A stretch of DNA of 64,000 nt from assembly GCF_019112545.1 (NCBI RefSeq), contig NW_025064893.1:980878-1044877 (forward strand), in the 5' to 3' direction. Below are positions 48,477 to 59,981 of the stretch, one piece after another (position 1 is the first letter of the stretch; every line of letters begins with the position of its first letter). The notes under the pieces were generated by a model. The model had not been told where the DNA came from, searched no databases, and saw only the letters and a program-made list of their open reading frames with translations. Made by a program: the position numbers and the translations under genes. The DNA is from Guyanagaster necrorhizus. Its lineage: Eukaryota; Basidiomycota; Agaricomycetes; Agaricales; Physalacriaceae.

Positions 48477-49820
48477 ATGGCCTTTGGAACTATCCCCTTG
48501 AACGACGGTACTGAGGTGGGCTGATGCTTCGTCGTGTAGCGTTGACATCAGCTGATGCGCCATCCTAGATCCCTCTTATTGCCTACGGGACGGGCTCAGT
48601 CTGGAAGTTCCAGGACGTCGTACCATACGTCGAGCAGGCCCTGGAGACGGGGTTTAGTCACATTGATACTGCTGCATGTGCGTGGTCTCTTATCAATAGG
48701 CGGCGTAATTTAACGGCTCATCCAAAGACTATCAAACCGAGGAGGGCGTCGGTATAGGAATAAAAGAAAGCGGATTGGACAGAAAAAGCCTTTACATTGC
48801 AACGAAGTATGATGGCGGAGATATTCAACAGGAAGTCCGGAAGAGCCTGACGAAGGTGTGAAGTACCAACCATTCATTGGCTGACTTCGTTCTTATCAGC
48901 GAACCAGCTCGGCCTGAAATACGTTGACCTTTACCTCATTCACTCACCGCGACTGGTCACAGGAAGTATTGAGAACGCTTGGAAGGAGTTCGAGAAAATC
49001 AAGGAAGACGGCTTATCCAAGTGCGTATCTCACAGAACAGTATCGCCCCTGACAGTTGTTGAATTCACGTCCCAGGAGTATCGGTGTAAGCAATTTCGGA
49101 GTCGAACATCTTGAAAAAGTTGTCAAGATCGCAACAGTCATTCCAGCCGTAAATCAAGTATGTGTCTCTGCATAGCGCTACCCAGGAAATTGAATATGTC
49201 ATAACGACGGTGGCGTAGATTAACCTTCATCCGTACAACTACGCGGATGCGGTTCCAGTACTGGAATATTGCAAGAAGCACGACATTATCGTGGAAGCTT
49301 ATAGCAGTCTGACGTAGGTCTCTTCGCTCCTTTCCACAACATGCGTTCACAGGCTCTCAGCCCGATCACCAAAACACCAGGAGGACCTGTTGACGCCCCT
49401 GTTTCTCAAGCGGCGCAGCGGCGCAATGCATCGCCAGCCCAGGTGCTACAGCTATGGGTCCTCAGTAAAGGCGCCGTTATCGTGACGTGGGTTCCGAGTC
49501 GCTTGAATCTATCACTTCTCATTTTCAATTTCCCATTTCCAGAACAAGCTCAAAGAAGGAGCGTCTTCTGGAGTACTTGGATGTAGCGGATCTTGGTGAG
49601 TTGTCATTTCTAATTGATTTATTGACTCAACTAATGCGTGCGAACAGCACCATTGACAAAGGAGGAAATTGCTGCAATCGACGAAGCTGGTAAGAAAGGC
49701 CCACCTAGTCCCTCAAGGATTCGTGCACTGGCCGCTCGCTTAAGGGTTCGGCCATGGCGCACGGTCGCCTTAGGGGCACTGTTACTCATTGCTGGTCTTC
49801 GAAGATACTACGTACAGTAA
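48477..49820 (+). CDS. aldo/keto reductase with C-terminal membrane anchor
   Basis: NADPH-dependent reductase of the AKR superfamily. It starts MAFGTIPLNDGTE, and short introns then break up the barrel: IPLIAYGTGSVWKFQD, FSHIDTAA with the catalytic Asp followed by YQTEEGVG with the Tyr, SLYIATKYDGG with the Lys, and YVDLYLIHSPR with the His. The chain goes on through SIGVSNFGVEHLEK, PAVNQINLHPYNYADAVPVL, IVEAYSSLTPI and SPAQVLQLWV. All four catalytic residues are present. Unlike typical soluble AKRs, the protein ends with a basic linker (ALAARLRVRPWRTV) and a hydrophobic stretch ALGALLLIAGLRRYYVQ. This looks like a tail anchor that could hold the enzyme on the ER or the outer mitochondrial membrane. 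The substrate is unknown. Confidence 0.9.
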
Positions 49821-50435
49821 GTAGGCTATTCTTGGAAATCTTACTTTCTTCGCAGTTGCAAATTTGTAACAACTTCCTCAATCACATTCCCATGCACCCT
49901 GTAACGGAGACTTTCTCTTTTGTCGTAAAGCTGTGCTGCAATGTGGTGCATCTGCTGCGTATCGACAAAGAACCTGATGTATTCGCTTGTGATGCTCCTC
50001 TTGGCACCATCGACACGCACTACTGCGTTGTCATACCCTCGTCAGGGTGAATTGACGAATTAGCCCTTGCTCGCGCAGGTATAGTAATGGCGCTGTGATT
50101 CTCCGAACTCACGGCTGATATCCCGCGAGTAGAATGTACCATCAAGGCTGGAGCCAGGGTCGCCCATATCGTGTCTCTCAGACGCGGTACCGCGGCGTGT
50201 GTAGCTTGCCAATACATCATGCATGCTATTGCATGATCATCATCACGGCCCAGTTTGCACCCGATCGGAAGTTCAAGTTGATCCAACGCTATCTTGATCC
50301 TATTTTTAGAGCTCTTCTGTCCATGCACGACATAGACAAATAAGATACGACTATAAAACCCGAGAGGTTGGACATATGTATCCATCCTAACTAACTCCCC
50401 ATCATCTCTCTTAGCTACTAATCCTTCTCTACTGA
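49821..50435. other. intergenic
   Basis: No convincing gene. The open frame at 50020-50385 (-) has no motif. Probably the promoter of the protease. Confidence 0.4.
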
Positions 50436-52264
50436 ATGATGTCTCGCGTTCTGGTCACAGCTCTTCCTTTTGCTTCTCGTCTTCACCCCAAGGTCGGCCA
50501 TGCTAAGGATATCCTGGCTCGTGATAGGGCTCGCGCCCAGAAGCTCCTGGCCGGTATTCAGCCTCATGGCCCTCTTGGCATCCAAGAGCTGCGCGCAAAG
50601 AAGAGTCACCACCACCATCACCACCACCGCGGCCCGGAAACCTCTGAACCTAGTGACCCGACCGGTAACGACAACTCAATTGACGTGACAGATGCTGGTA
50701 GGAGCTTGAAGACATCCCAGATCTCCATAGGTGTTAATAGCGGTCTTGTCTCTAGCCGTTACTTACACCACCACCGTGAAGGTTGGTCAGTCGGCGCAGG
50801 CCTTCACTCTCCTCATTGACACGGGTGCGCATTCCTCGTCGAATACTCTCGCTTTTTGCTCATTTATTACAGGAAGCTCGAACACCTGGGTTGGCGCTGA
50901 CACAGAATACGCTCCATCGTCCACCAGCAAGAGGTATGTCGCCTACTAGTCCTTCGTTGCCAGGGTGCTGACTGATGGCCTTCTCCAGCACTCGAAAGAC
51001 TGTCGTACGTCTTTCTATGTATGATGAAAAGATATCGCCTACATATATCTCTATCTGTAGAAAGTTAGCTATGGATCCGGATCATTCACTGGAACCGAAT
51101 GTATGCTTCACACTTGTAGTCACTAGTGACTTCCTGACGTACACCTTCAGACACTGACCGAGTGGAGCTCGCCGCCGACCTTGTCATCGACGAACAGTCC
51201 ATTGGTGTCGCCTCCTCTGCCTCCGGTTTCAGTGGAGTTGACGGAATCCTTGGGTATGTCCTTCTTTCTTTTCCTGGGACGAGGTTTGATGTAGTGTGTC
51301 TGTAGCATTGGACCGGTAGACCTCACCGAGGGTACGTTGTACATTCCCCTCTGCGACTAATGTTTTGACTGATGGTGTACCTCTTAGGCACTGTCAGTGG
51401 CTCGGGAACCATTCCTACTGTTACCGATAATCTTAAGAGCGAGGGCAAGATCGACAAGGAGTCGATTGGTATTTCGTACGTACCTACGACGGGTACGGAC
51501 ATGGCGAATGGAGAATTGACCTTTGGTACTGAGGACTCCTCCAAGTATGCTATAATTCTCGTCGTTCCGTTGCCTCGAATGACTCTCCGACTAGGTACAC
51601 GGGAGAAATTACCTATGTTCCCATCACTTCTACGTCTCCAGCTAACAAGTACTGGGGTATCGACCAGTCGCTTACATATGGGAGCACCACCATCATGTCG
51701 ACTTCCGCGGGTATCGTTGATACCGGTACTACCCTACTTCTTTTGTCCAGCGGTGCTTTCGAGAAGTACACGAAGGCTACGGGAGCCAAGATGGACGAGT
51801 ACGGTTTAAGAATTTCTTCTGTGAAATGCATTGACACGTTTTCAGGACTACCGGACTTCTTTCTGTCACCGAGGCGCAATTCAAGAAGATGAAGAACCTC
51901 TCCTTCAATATTGGCTCGGTGAGTGGCCTTCTTCAGGGTCTTTGAAACCAGGATAATGACTCTGGTAATCAGACTACTTTCGACATGACACCCAATGCCC
52001 AGATCTGGCCTAGGAGCTTGAACACCATGATGGGTGGCACGGCCGACGGAATTTATCTTGTCGTAGCTGACATGGGCAGCATGGATGGATCAGGCCTTGA
52101 CTTCATTGGTCCGTGCTGATCTTTGTATTTCTTCCATGCACGACTGAACCTTCCTCCTTTCAGATGGATTCGCCTTCCTCCAGAGGTTCTACAGTGTCTA
52201 CGACACGACTAACAGCCAAGTCGGAATCGCTGTTACCCCACACACCAATGACACTACCAATTAA
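50436..52264 (+). CDS. pepsin-like (A1) aspartic protease
   Basis: Endopeptidase of family A1. The first catalytic motif, LLIDTG|SSNTWVGAD, is split by an intron; the second is GIVDTGTTLLLLSSG. The flap region is VSYGSGSFTGTEYTD. Other core pieces are SGVDGILGIGPVDLTEG, NGELTFGTEDSSKYTGEI, YVPITSTSPANKYWGIDQSL and GFAFLQRFYSVYDTTNSQVG. TAA follows NDTTN at 52262. About eight exons with short introns. The N-terminus MMSRVLVTALPFASRLHPKV has only a short hydrophobic stretch (about eight residues) and would be a weak signal peptide. A propeptide-like region rich in Ala, Arg and Lys follows, with a run of seven histidines (KKSHHHHHHHRG). Relatives are usually secreted, so the true start might lie in an unresolved upstream exon. 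Confidence 0.9.
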
Positions 52265-53389
52265 TGACCTAGCGAGTCTTAGGTCATTCGCTACGCATTC
52301 GAGGACATTGTAATCTTTCTTAGAACATTTGGGATTGTATAATAAGTGGTTCAATGATGCAAGAGGCTGTTTTGAATATGCCGCGACTCTTTGAATCATG
52401 CAAAGATGTGGAAAGTGTCTAACAGCTTCTTCCAAATATACCGACCTATTCGGAGACTTCCCCATTGTCAGAGTTCAAAGTCGACTCTCGAGTCCATAGA
52501 TAACTTAAAAAGGTGATATGGAGTATGAATACCAGTGTTGTCATAGAACTGCAAGCACGCTTCGAGAACCAAGAATCGGAAAGTGCCTTGTTTGTGTTAA
52601 GTGCCTTGATTTGATGGACGACGATAAGCCACCATCAGTCCTAATTATACTTCGTGGCCAATAGCAGCGTTTCGTGAGTGACCTTGAACTAACCTTGAAC
52701 GTTTGAACGGCGGTCTCTCTAACTTATACTTAGTTGTTAGCATCTCGTCTTCATCCCGTCCAGCGCCTGCGGTCGACTATCTCGTGTTGAAATGTCACAA
52801 CTTGTCCGTTCTGGGTGCATGCTGAGATATTCAGGCGACGATGAAGAGAGCCAAGTCTGAAAAGTTCAATTGGCAGGATAAAAGGCTATAAATTAGGACG
52901 GCAGGCAGCTTGAGGGAGGGAATAGTGGTGGAGGCAATGGTATCTCCATAAGATCTTCGATGCCATCGCGGGGACAATGGACATCTTGAGCCCACCTTGA
53001 ATCTCACCGGGAATTGGAAGCAAAAAAGCCTGGTGGTGGTCATGGTCAAATGGCATTCAAGATCCTTACGGAAGAAGAACAGCATCCAGGGCTTGAATCA
53101 AGATGTAATAGTTGAAGATGGCTTCTGCTAAGTTTGTGTACCCATGTAGGAATACCTCAGTAAAGATCTTCCAAGTAGGATGTGTCTTGATTCGACGGAA
53201 TGTGAGGTATTTTTTCGAGGTTAACGACTCCCACTCAGTCATCAATCAAAAGCAAGAAATATATAGGTTATGTCAGGACTTGTTTCTATACGCTGCTCAA
53301 CAAATACAGTGGACGACTATTAGGACTGGGTGATTGATAATGTTTATAGATGGACGACTGAAGTAGCGAGGGTTCACCACAGCACGCGA
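52265..53389. other. intergenic (convergent gap)
   Basis: About 1.1 kb between the protease stop and the stop of the next minus-strand gene. No supported gene. Confidence 0.45.
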
Positions 53390-54276
53390 TTAAACGGAGT
53401 TGGTGATATCCTCCTCACTTGATGGAGCTGAGCTACCGCCTCGATTACTACTGCTTGGACTTTGCACTAACGATAGAAGGTAGGTCTCTGGGAGATAGCG
53501 GTAAGTTAATGGCAGCTAGCTTGTGAAGCAAACGCACCACCACCAAAGTTAACGCTCGGCATAACATCACCGGCGCTGACGCTCGATGCGGATGTAGATA
53601 TGTTGGAATCTGGAATGTAACGATGAAGGACTACCCCGCGAGATATTGGAATAGCCCGTACCTGAGTTGGTCAGGGTGTTCGTTGATCTTGCTCTCGACC
53701 CTAAGCCAGGGGAGCTTGCGGACCGCGACAGTTGTTTCTTCTTGATGGCTATCTATAGCGCAAACGTGAGTTGATATCGGGAAAGCATAAAAGAACGCAC
53801 GAACTTTCATTTGGTTGACCCAGCTACCGATGTCAGACCTCCATATGCCTGCGTCCCACCAGAAACGGAAGGAATGCATAGGATGGAGGAAAAGCGCATG
53901 CTCATCATAGAGATCACTGAGATGTCGCTGAAACAGAGCATCATAAGCGGCGCTGTGTCTACGTTGCGGAGTAAGAGGATGCGATACATGGAGGTTGGCC
54001 CGAAGCTCACCTACGGTGCTCTTCTTCGTCGGATGTTTGAGAGAGGTGCTCGCGCTTCAGCACATCATATGTAGCCTTGGCATCCTCCATCATTTTTTCG
54101 GTCTTCTCCCTGACATCCGCCGGAGAGTAGGGTCCAAGATAGGGATAGACGAGGGTATATCCGACGACGCCGATGAAGACAAAGATCACCAAGACCAGAG
54201 GAAGCCGTGCAAGAGAAGTCGAGGACAATGTAAGGATAAGCAGCTGGAAAAGTTCGGGAATCGAGAGGGCTGGCAT
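53390..54276 (-). CDS. single-pass membrane protein, unknown function
   Basis: Five exons fit exactly: 54276-54011, 53958-53805, 53752-53662, 53609-53538 and 53466-53390, with introns of 52-71 nt, giving 219 residues. The N-terminus MPALSIPELFQLLILTL is mildly hydrophobic. A strong transmembrane helix lies at about residues 22-46 (LARLPLVLVIFVFIGVVGYT). It is followed by a helical, charged stretch (DVREKTEKMMEDAKATYDVL, HSAAYDALFQRHLSDLYDEH), an aromatic segment (FRFWWDAGIWRSDIGSWVNQ) and a basic then Ser/Gly-rich tail that ends SEEDITNSV. I do not recognise the family. A start 45 bases upstream (54321) is also open. An ER-membrane location is plausible but inferred. Confidence 0.68.
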
Positions 54277-57200
54277 TGCAAAGATGTTTGCTCGATGGAG
54301 TTGTACCCGCAATTTATACAAGAGAAAGATATAACCTCCGAAATAGATATATACCGCCAGCAGCTAGAAGACAATGTTTATTAGTGCCGGCACCGGAAAC
54401 GAGGCACATTTTGTCGATATACTCGAGGATGATGTATCTCATCAACTTATGTTGCTCATCAAGATAAGTTAAAGATAACTATCGGTTGTTCGGGCTGAGT
54501 GGCTATTAGCCGTGTCGGGCAGGATCTTTCCAAAAACTGTGGGTACTGCAGCAGCTCTGATAACCAGACTCAATGATCCATATGAAGAAAAGTCTTGAAC
54601 CAAAAATATCTTATCGACTGCAAATACTGCCTGATGTCATTCATTTAGAAGATGACTCGTCATTATGTTTCCATTATTAGATCTTCAGGGTGCCAGTTTT
54701 CCTGGCTCTCAAGACCTCCTAGATTTTGGCGCAATCGCTCTTTGTAGCATAGATGAACATGCAACTGAGCTCTCCGCTTGGTTTTTGCCTGTCTTTGGGG
54801 AACCTAGTGACGGCTCAGAAGTCGAATTCAGTGTAAACCGTCCACCCTCGATCTTTAACCGCCGTGAATGGAGGATACACTGTCCTCGATCAAGTGTACT
54901 TGCCTCACTCTCCGACTCGGAAGGTACAATTACTTTATGACCGGTTCGGTTCGCCTACTGGCTTCTCTTTTGTGACTGTACACTCTTTCACCTGGCCAAC
55001 CCATCCTCGATGTTACTGGGCGACAACGGACGTGAATTTTAGGATGGAGACTTCACGGCTGCTGCACTTCGGCTATTCTACCTCCGAAGCTCTGTCCGAG
55101 GGACAGTTCTCTAGCAATCAGTGCCCTTGTCTCATGGAACCGGATGGCAGTTGCTAGCCGCCTACAGACATCTGTACCAGTGCTCTCGCCGCCGCAGCTA
55201 CCGAAGACCGTGGAGCATCAACTTCGCGAGCAGTTTATTTGGCCAGCCATCTTGGGAAGCTCACTGTCGCTATCACCGCTTTTTTTTTGTTTTCAGCATT
55301 TGATTAACCGCAATGAGTAAGCTAACTACTAAGACGCGGTGGAGGTACAGGACCTCAGGATCCTCTTTCCCTCTTGTTCCGGTCCCTCCGCTCTTCCTTC
55401 TGAGTTCCCCGGGTATTTTGACGTATAATGTAGAGTAGAGTAACGGACATGTAGTCGCTATCACTGCTGTGCGCTTCAGGTGTCGCTCTATACTGAGTAG
55501 TCTAAAGTGAGTACACAGGATATGCTGAACAGATTCATGTACGGTAACATACCTTGCGCCAACACATCATACATCGCATCAAGGTTTATTCGCTTCCAGA
55601 TGGGGGTGAAATCTGCAGCAGAGATATCGTATGGTACCAGGCTGTCCAGCGTCGTTTATGTTCTTATATTTTGAATCACAAGTTCAATTGATCCAAGAGG
55701 CTTCCATTCGGGCCTTAAAACCAGGTCCTCGCGGCAGAACCACACTGCACTCGCGGCACGTGGTCAGTTAAATTTCCCACCGCGTACTTTTGCTTTAACC
55801 CCCCCCCCCCCCCCCCCCATCAACGAATCGAAGATTGGGTCTAACCCACAAACGCGGAATGCAGTGACACATTGTCGATTCGGACTCTTTGTTTCATGAG
55901 TAACTTTGAGGGCGGAGAGTCGTGCTTTTGAAACCTGTAAGTTCTTGTCCAGAATATGTTGCCTTCCGTACGTAATATAGAACTGATGGCTGGATGGCAC
56001 AGGATATAATTCCGAACCTTCGATTCCCACAGCCCATATAATACGACCATATAGATGTCGAGACCTCAACCCTCAACCCTCAACGCACATTGCGAAAGCG
56101 CGGAGATGACATCATCAAATGGTGTTAGTTACACGTGTCTAAACAGATCGAGGCTGTAAGATGACTCTGGACCTTAGGCTCAGTTTCATCACCTGGGATC
56201 CAAATGTATGGATATCACCGAAACCTTGTAGCCCACGACTCGGTGTTCGGTTCTGTCTATTAACATAGAAAGAGAGTATAAATTTGTACTAAGTTCCAAA
56301 AGCTTATGTACGACACTGAATCGGGTGCCCGCAGCATCCCTTGGCTTCGAGAACCCTCAGTACCGCTTTCGAATTCATTTCATGACTAGCTCTCGAGGCT
56401 GAGCTTCCTCTTTTTGGACTTCCCACCTGAACGCCCAACCTAAGGGGACTTGACCTAACTTGTCAGTTGACTCAGAAGCTCAGGTTCACTCGAGCTTGTG
56501 AACTGCTTTCCCTAAGGATCCTTTGTACTCCCTGGGGGAGCCTTGTCTGCGCAGCTTTCTGCACGGGGACGGATGCTTCTCCGCTATTATTACTTCAAGC
56601 TGGTTCTGGACGCGTTGTTCAATGATAATATGTACTAGATACGAATTTCCACTCTGGTCAGTCCACCGGAACAAAGGGTTGGTTTATCAAATCGGGGGCT
56701 TTCCTGTTAGTTGCCTCCACGAACGCGTTATCTCCGACCGCGGGCTATGGACAACTGCGTTATACAATGAGGTGCTGCGTGCACTCCAATGACCATGCTG
56801 TTGCAAAGGCGCGTCAGATGCCTGGGATGTAATCTCATAGCTCCAGGATCCACCTCTATGCAGCTCTCTGGTTTCCTTTAGGAACCGACGCCTCCCCGCT
56901 CTCGTCATCTGCATTTACCATATAAAGTCTCTTTCGAGTTCTAGGCTCTCTGTGAAGACTACGTACACCGGTGGTTTGGTTCGAACCTGGAGCTCGACGT
57001 CGCTTAGAACTTACCCTACCTCGGCATGAATCTCGATCAAGTGAAATATATTTGTTGCTTTGCCTCTACTTTTCCCGGGAAATCAGGGTCTGCGATTCTT
57101 TGGTATCAGACATTCTGATGCTGCCAAGGCGTCGATAGTCCCGTACACCCTCACGCGCACGGACTGGCGCCGAGCATGTATTCAGCATCCAGGGCCCGGG

Positions 57201-58220
57201 GATTTGCACGTACCGTACCCTGACCTTACGCGTGACGTCGAGGAGGGTCCGGCGTTTACGACACGTGAGTACCCTCTATATCGAATTTGACTGTTGATTA
57301 AACGACGAACGGACGAACGTAGGTCGGCACGGAACAACGGAATGAAATGGGCCCTAATTTTCGCGTAGCAGGCTGCGGGATGACCAGGGGTCCGGAGTCT
57401 TGATGGTTGCAAAAGACGGGGGGCAGGTGCGCTATTCAGATATTGGTCCGGTGGAGTCGTGCGGAAAGACCAAGCTCCACTGGAATTCCGAACACGCGCG
57501 ACGTCACTTTGACTCAACGGAAAATGGAGTTTCAGACAAATCGGATGATCAGTGAAAGGGCGGTCCGTCCAAAGTTTAAACGGCGCTGAAAAAAAAAAAA
57601 AAAAAACGCGAAATACACAACTGAAATCACGCCGGATTAGTTGGAAATTGGAATGGAACAATAGTAATGACAAAATTTTGCTAGGTCCCTTGATAAGATA
57701 AAAGTCTAGAATCACATCGTCTTGACACTTGACGTGAAATCTGGTTCCGGAATCTATGTCGGCTACATATAAAGACGTACGAGAGAACGACTCCTCTGGA
57801 CCGCACGAAACCCACCGTCAGATATGTCAGAAGACGTATACTTAAGCTCAGGTGAGCCAATAAAATGAGCATGATGCTCCTTGGCGCCGCATGCTAAAGG
57901 AACTCTTTTCTTGAACGACACGACACAATCGACCACTGCCAACATGGAATTGAAATCAGCGCCACAATTACAGCACAGTACTTGTAGTAAATGATAAAGA
58001 AGCATACTCTAAAAAGGGACTCTATAGTTCTATCTAGATGGTATATGTTGCGAATGAGATGGGATGCAAAAAATCTATAGTGGAAAGAGATCGTGTAAAG
58101 AGAGCCCGGTTACGGATGGGCCCTTAGACAATAAACATAGCATGGATAATCAAAAGAAAACATCAAGACGATCGCACCAGCCATCGCTAGGTAAGGGCGA
58201 AACACAATAACATACAGTTG
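54277..58220. other. long gene-poor stretch
   Basis: Nearly 4 kb without a supported gene. The frames at 54665-54940 and 54864-55157 (+) overlap; the second reads smoothly (GYTVLDQVYLPHSPTRKVQL) but has no start or known domain, so it may be a gene fragment. The stretch also contains a 20-base run of C (55799-55818), a short cctcaa tandem near 56066, and an A-run of about 18 bases near 57589. No tRNA could be folded around the ggttcgaacct box-B-like string near 56976. Confidence 0.45.
55799..55818 (+). repeat. poly-C homopolymer (20 bases)
   Basis: Twenty uninterrupted cytosines between ttaa and atcaac. Long G/C homopolymers are prone to slippage and sequencing error, so the exact length is uncertain. 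Confidence 0.8.
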
Positions 58221-59981
58221 TTACCAACCCGCACCGACCACCGGTAGCGCGCCCTCACCCCGAACTGCCGCTTCAAAGAGGCTGAATCCAGGCAATTTCT
58301 CTCGCTCCCCACTCTTCTCGCTGTCCTCCTTCCGCTCGACCTCAGTCAAAGACACCACTTTCGCCTTTTCCTTCTCGGCTTCTCCACCGCTGCTGTCTTC
58401 TGCAATCTTAAGCGGCGCCAACGTAATCCTGGGGCTACCGCTGCCACCGCTCCACGCACCTGGGCTGTGACTTTCCCGCGATGACGAACTTGACTCAGGA
58501 GGCGTGACATGCGGATGAATTGGAGTCATTCCGAAGGCCATCCGCACTGAATGAGCGAGGTGATGATGATGATACGAGGCGTGCGAAGACACGTGGTGTG
58601 GGGGGCTCGCGCTCCGGCTCGTAGGGCTGCTCCGTCCGCTCTGACCTGTTTGATGGTGGTGGTAAGGCAATCCAGGAGGCGGCAGCATGGCTAGCACAGG
58701 TGAAGGTGCACGCGAAGGATTTGCGCTGTGCAAGTTGAGCCCTCGCATCGGGCCAAGAAAAGGGCTTGTACTTGGTGTATGGGAAGTAGAAGTGCTTGTA
58801 GTCCTTATGTTACTGGAGTAGGGAGAGTGAGGCTGACGAGCATAATGACCTTGGGCAGCGTGAGAATCTGAGTCGGAGCTCGCTGGAGAAGGACTCTCAT
58901 GATATTGCGGGGGTGGGGGTACATGGTGGGGGTGGGGATGATGTGATGGAATATGGTACGGGTGATGAGGGTGGGAATGGTGAGGATGCTTAGCGACAGA
59001 ATCAACGTGATGGCCAAAGTCATCCCCGCTTGAACGTGTGGAGAAAGGTGTCATCTGCCATGCGGGGCCGGATAGCCTGCGGGTGATTTTCCGTTCACTT
59101 ACGATGCTACTACCTGGCCCCTCTTCGTCGTCTGATACGGCTTGATACCGTGACTGCCGGTGGTGGTGGTGGCGAGGTCGATAGTAATCACGCTCATTGG
59201 AAATGCCAAAGTAACCGCGACTGTCCTCATACGAATGAAGGGAAGGTGTCGAGACCGGCGAAGTCGTGGCACTCTTGCTAAGACGTGAGGGGTACTGCTG
59301 CAAAACAGAAATATCGAGCCCTGGGCCGCCTCGTGTACGTGTTTCATATTCGGCTCGCCGTAGGGCTTCTGCGTGGCGTGCTTCATACTCTGCACGCCGC
59401 AGCGCCTCCTCTCGTTCGAGAGCGTACAGCTCATCCATGGCGATGGAAGATAGTGTAGTGAATGATGAGGACGTCGTCGCCGGGGGAGACGTAGAAGAAT
59501 GGGGATGGCTGCGCCTAGAATGGGGAATATCATAGGAACCGACAGACGTTGGACGGGCATATGAGTCGTCCTAAAATCTTGACCGTGAGATAAAGGCGTC
59601 GAGAGCAGTCAGATCGCAACGTACCTCGTCGTCGCTGTTTGCCCTGCTTCTCGCTTTCTTCTTTACCCTGACTTGGGTTTCCTCTGGCACATCGGTATGA
59701 TCTGGAGAGCCAGTGCCTCTCGACTTGGTCTTCTTCGGGGGCTGATGATGAGTGATATTGTTGTGATCATTGTTGTGTATCCTTGAGTGCCTCGTGAGTT
59801 CGTCGCTCCTCGAAAACCGCTTTTCGCAGGACGGAAAACTGCATACAAAGGGCTTCTCGCCTGTGTGGGTACGTATATGCCGAGTCTGATGCTCTAGACG
59901 GCTGAAAGCACGGCCGCAGAGAGGATACGGGCACTTGTAAGGACGGGGAACAGGTTTATCTGGCTGTGTAGAGGATACCAT
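58221..59981 (-). CDS. CreA/Mig1-like C2H2 zinc-finger repressor
   Basis: Transcription factor of the carbon catabolite repression type. Two exons, 59981-59625 and 59570-58221, with a 54-nt intron, give 568 residues. Two adjacent C2H2 fingers lie at residues 17-39 ([20 protein letters not shown]) and 47-69 ([20 protein letters not shown]), joined by THTGEKPF. The RLEH and RSDELTR recognition helices are those of CreA/Mig1, which bind GC-rich SYGGRG sites. Finger 1 has four residues between its cysteines, against two in ascomycete CreA. After a basic stretch ([13 protein letters not shown]) the protein is long and disordered: an alanine/arginine/glutamate repeat ([20 protein letters not shown]), many His and Pro residues ([20 protein letters not shown]) and Ser-rich runs. 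It ends with an acidic/basic region and [10 protein letters not shown]. Role in glucose repression is inferred from the fingers. Confidence 0.9.

Noticed and set aside
56960..57010. Possible tRNA gene at ggttcgaacct
   Set aside because: There is a box-B-like string only; no box A or cloverleaf could be formed around it.
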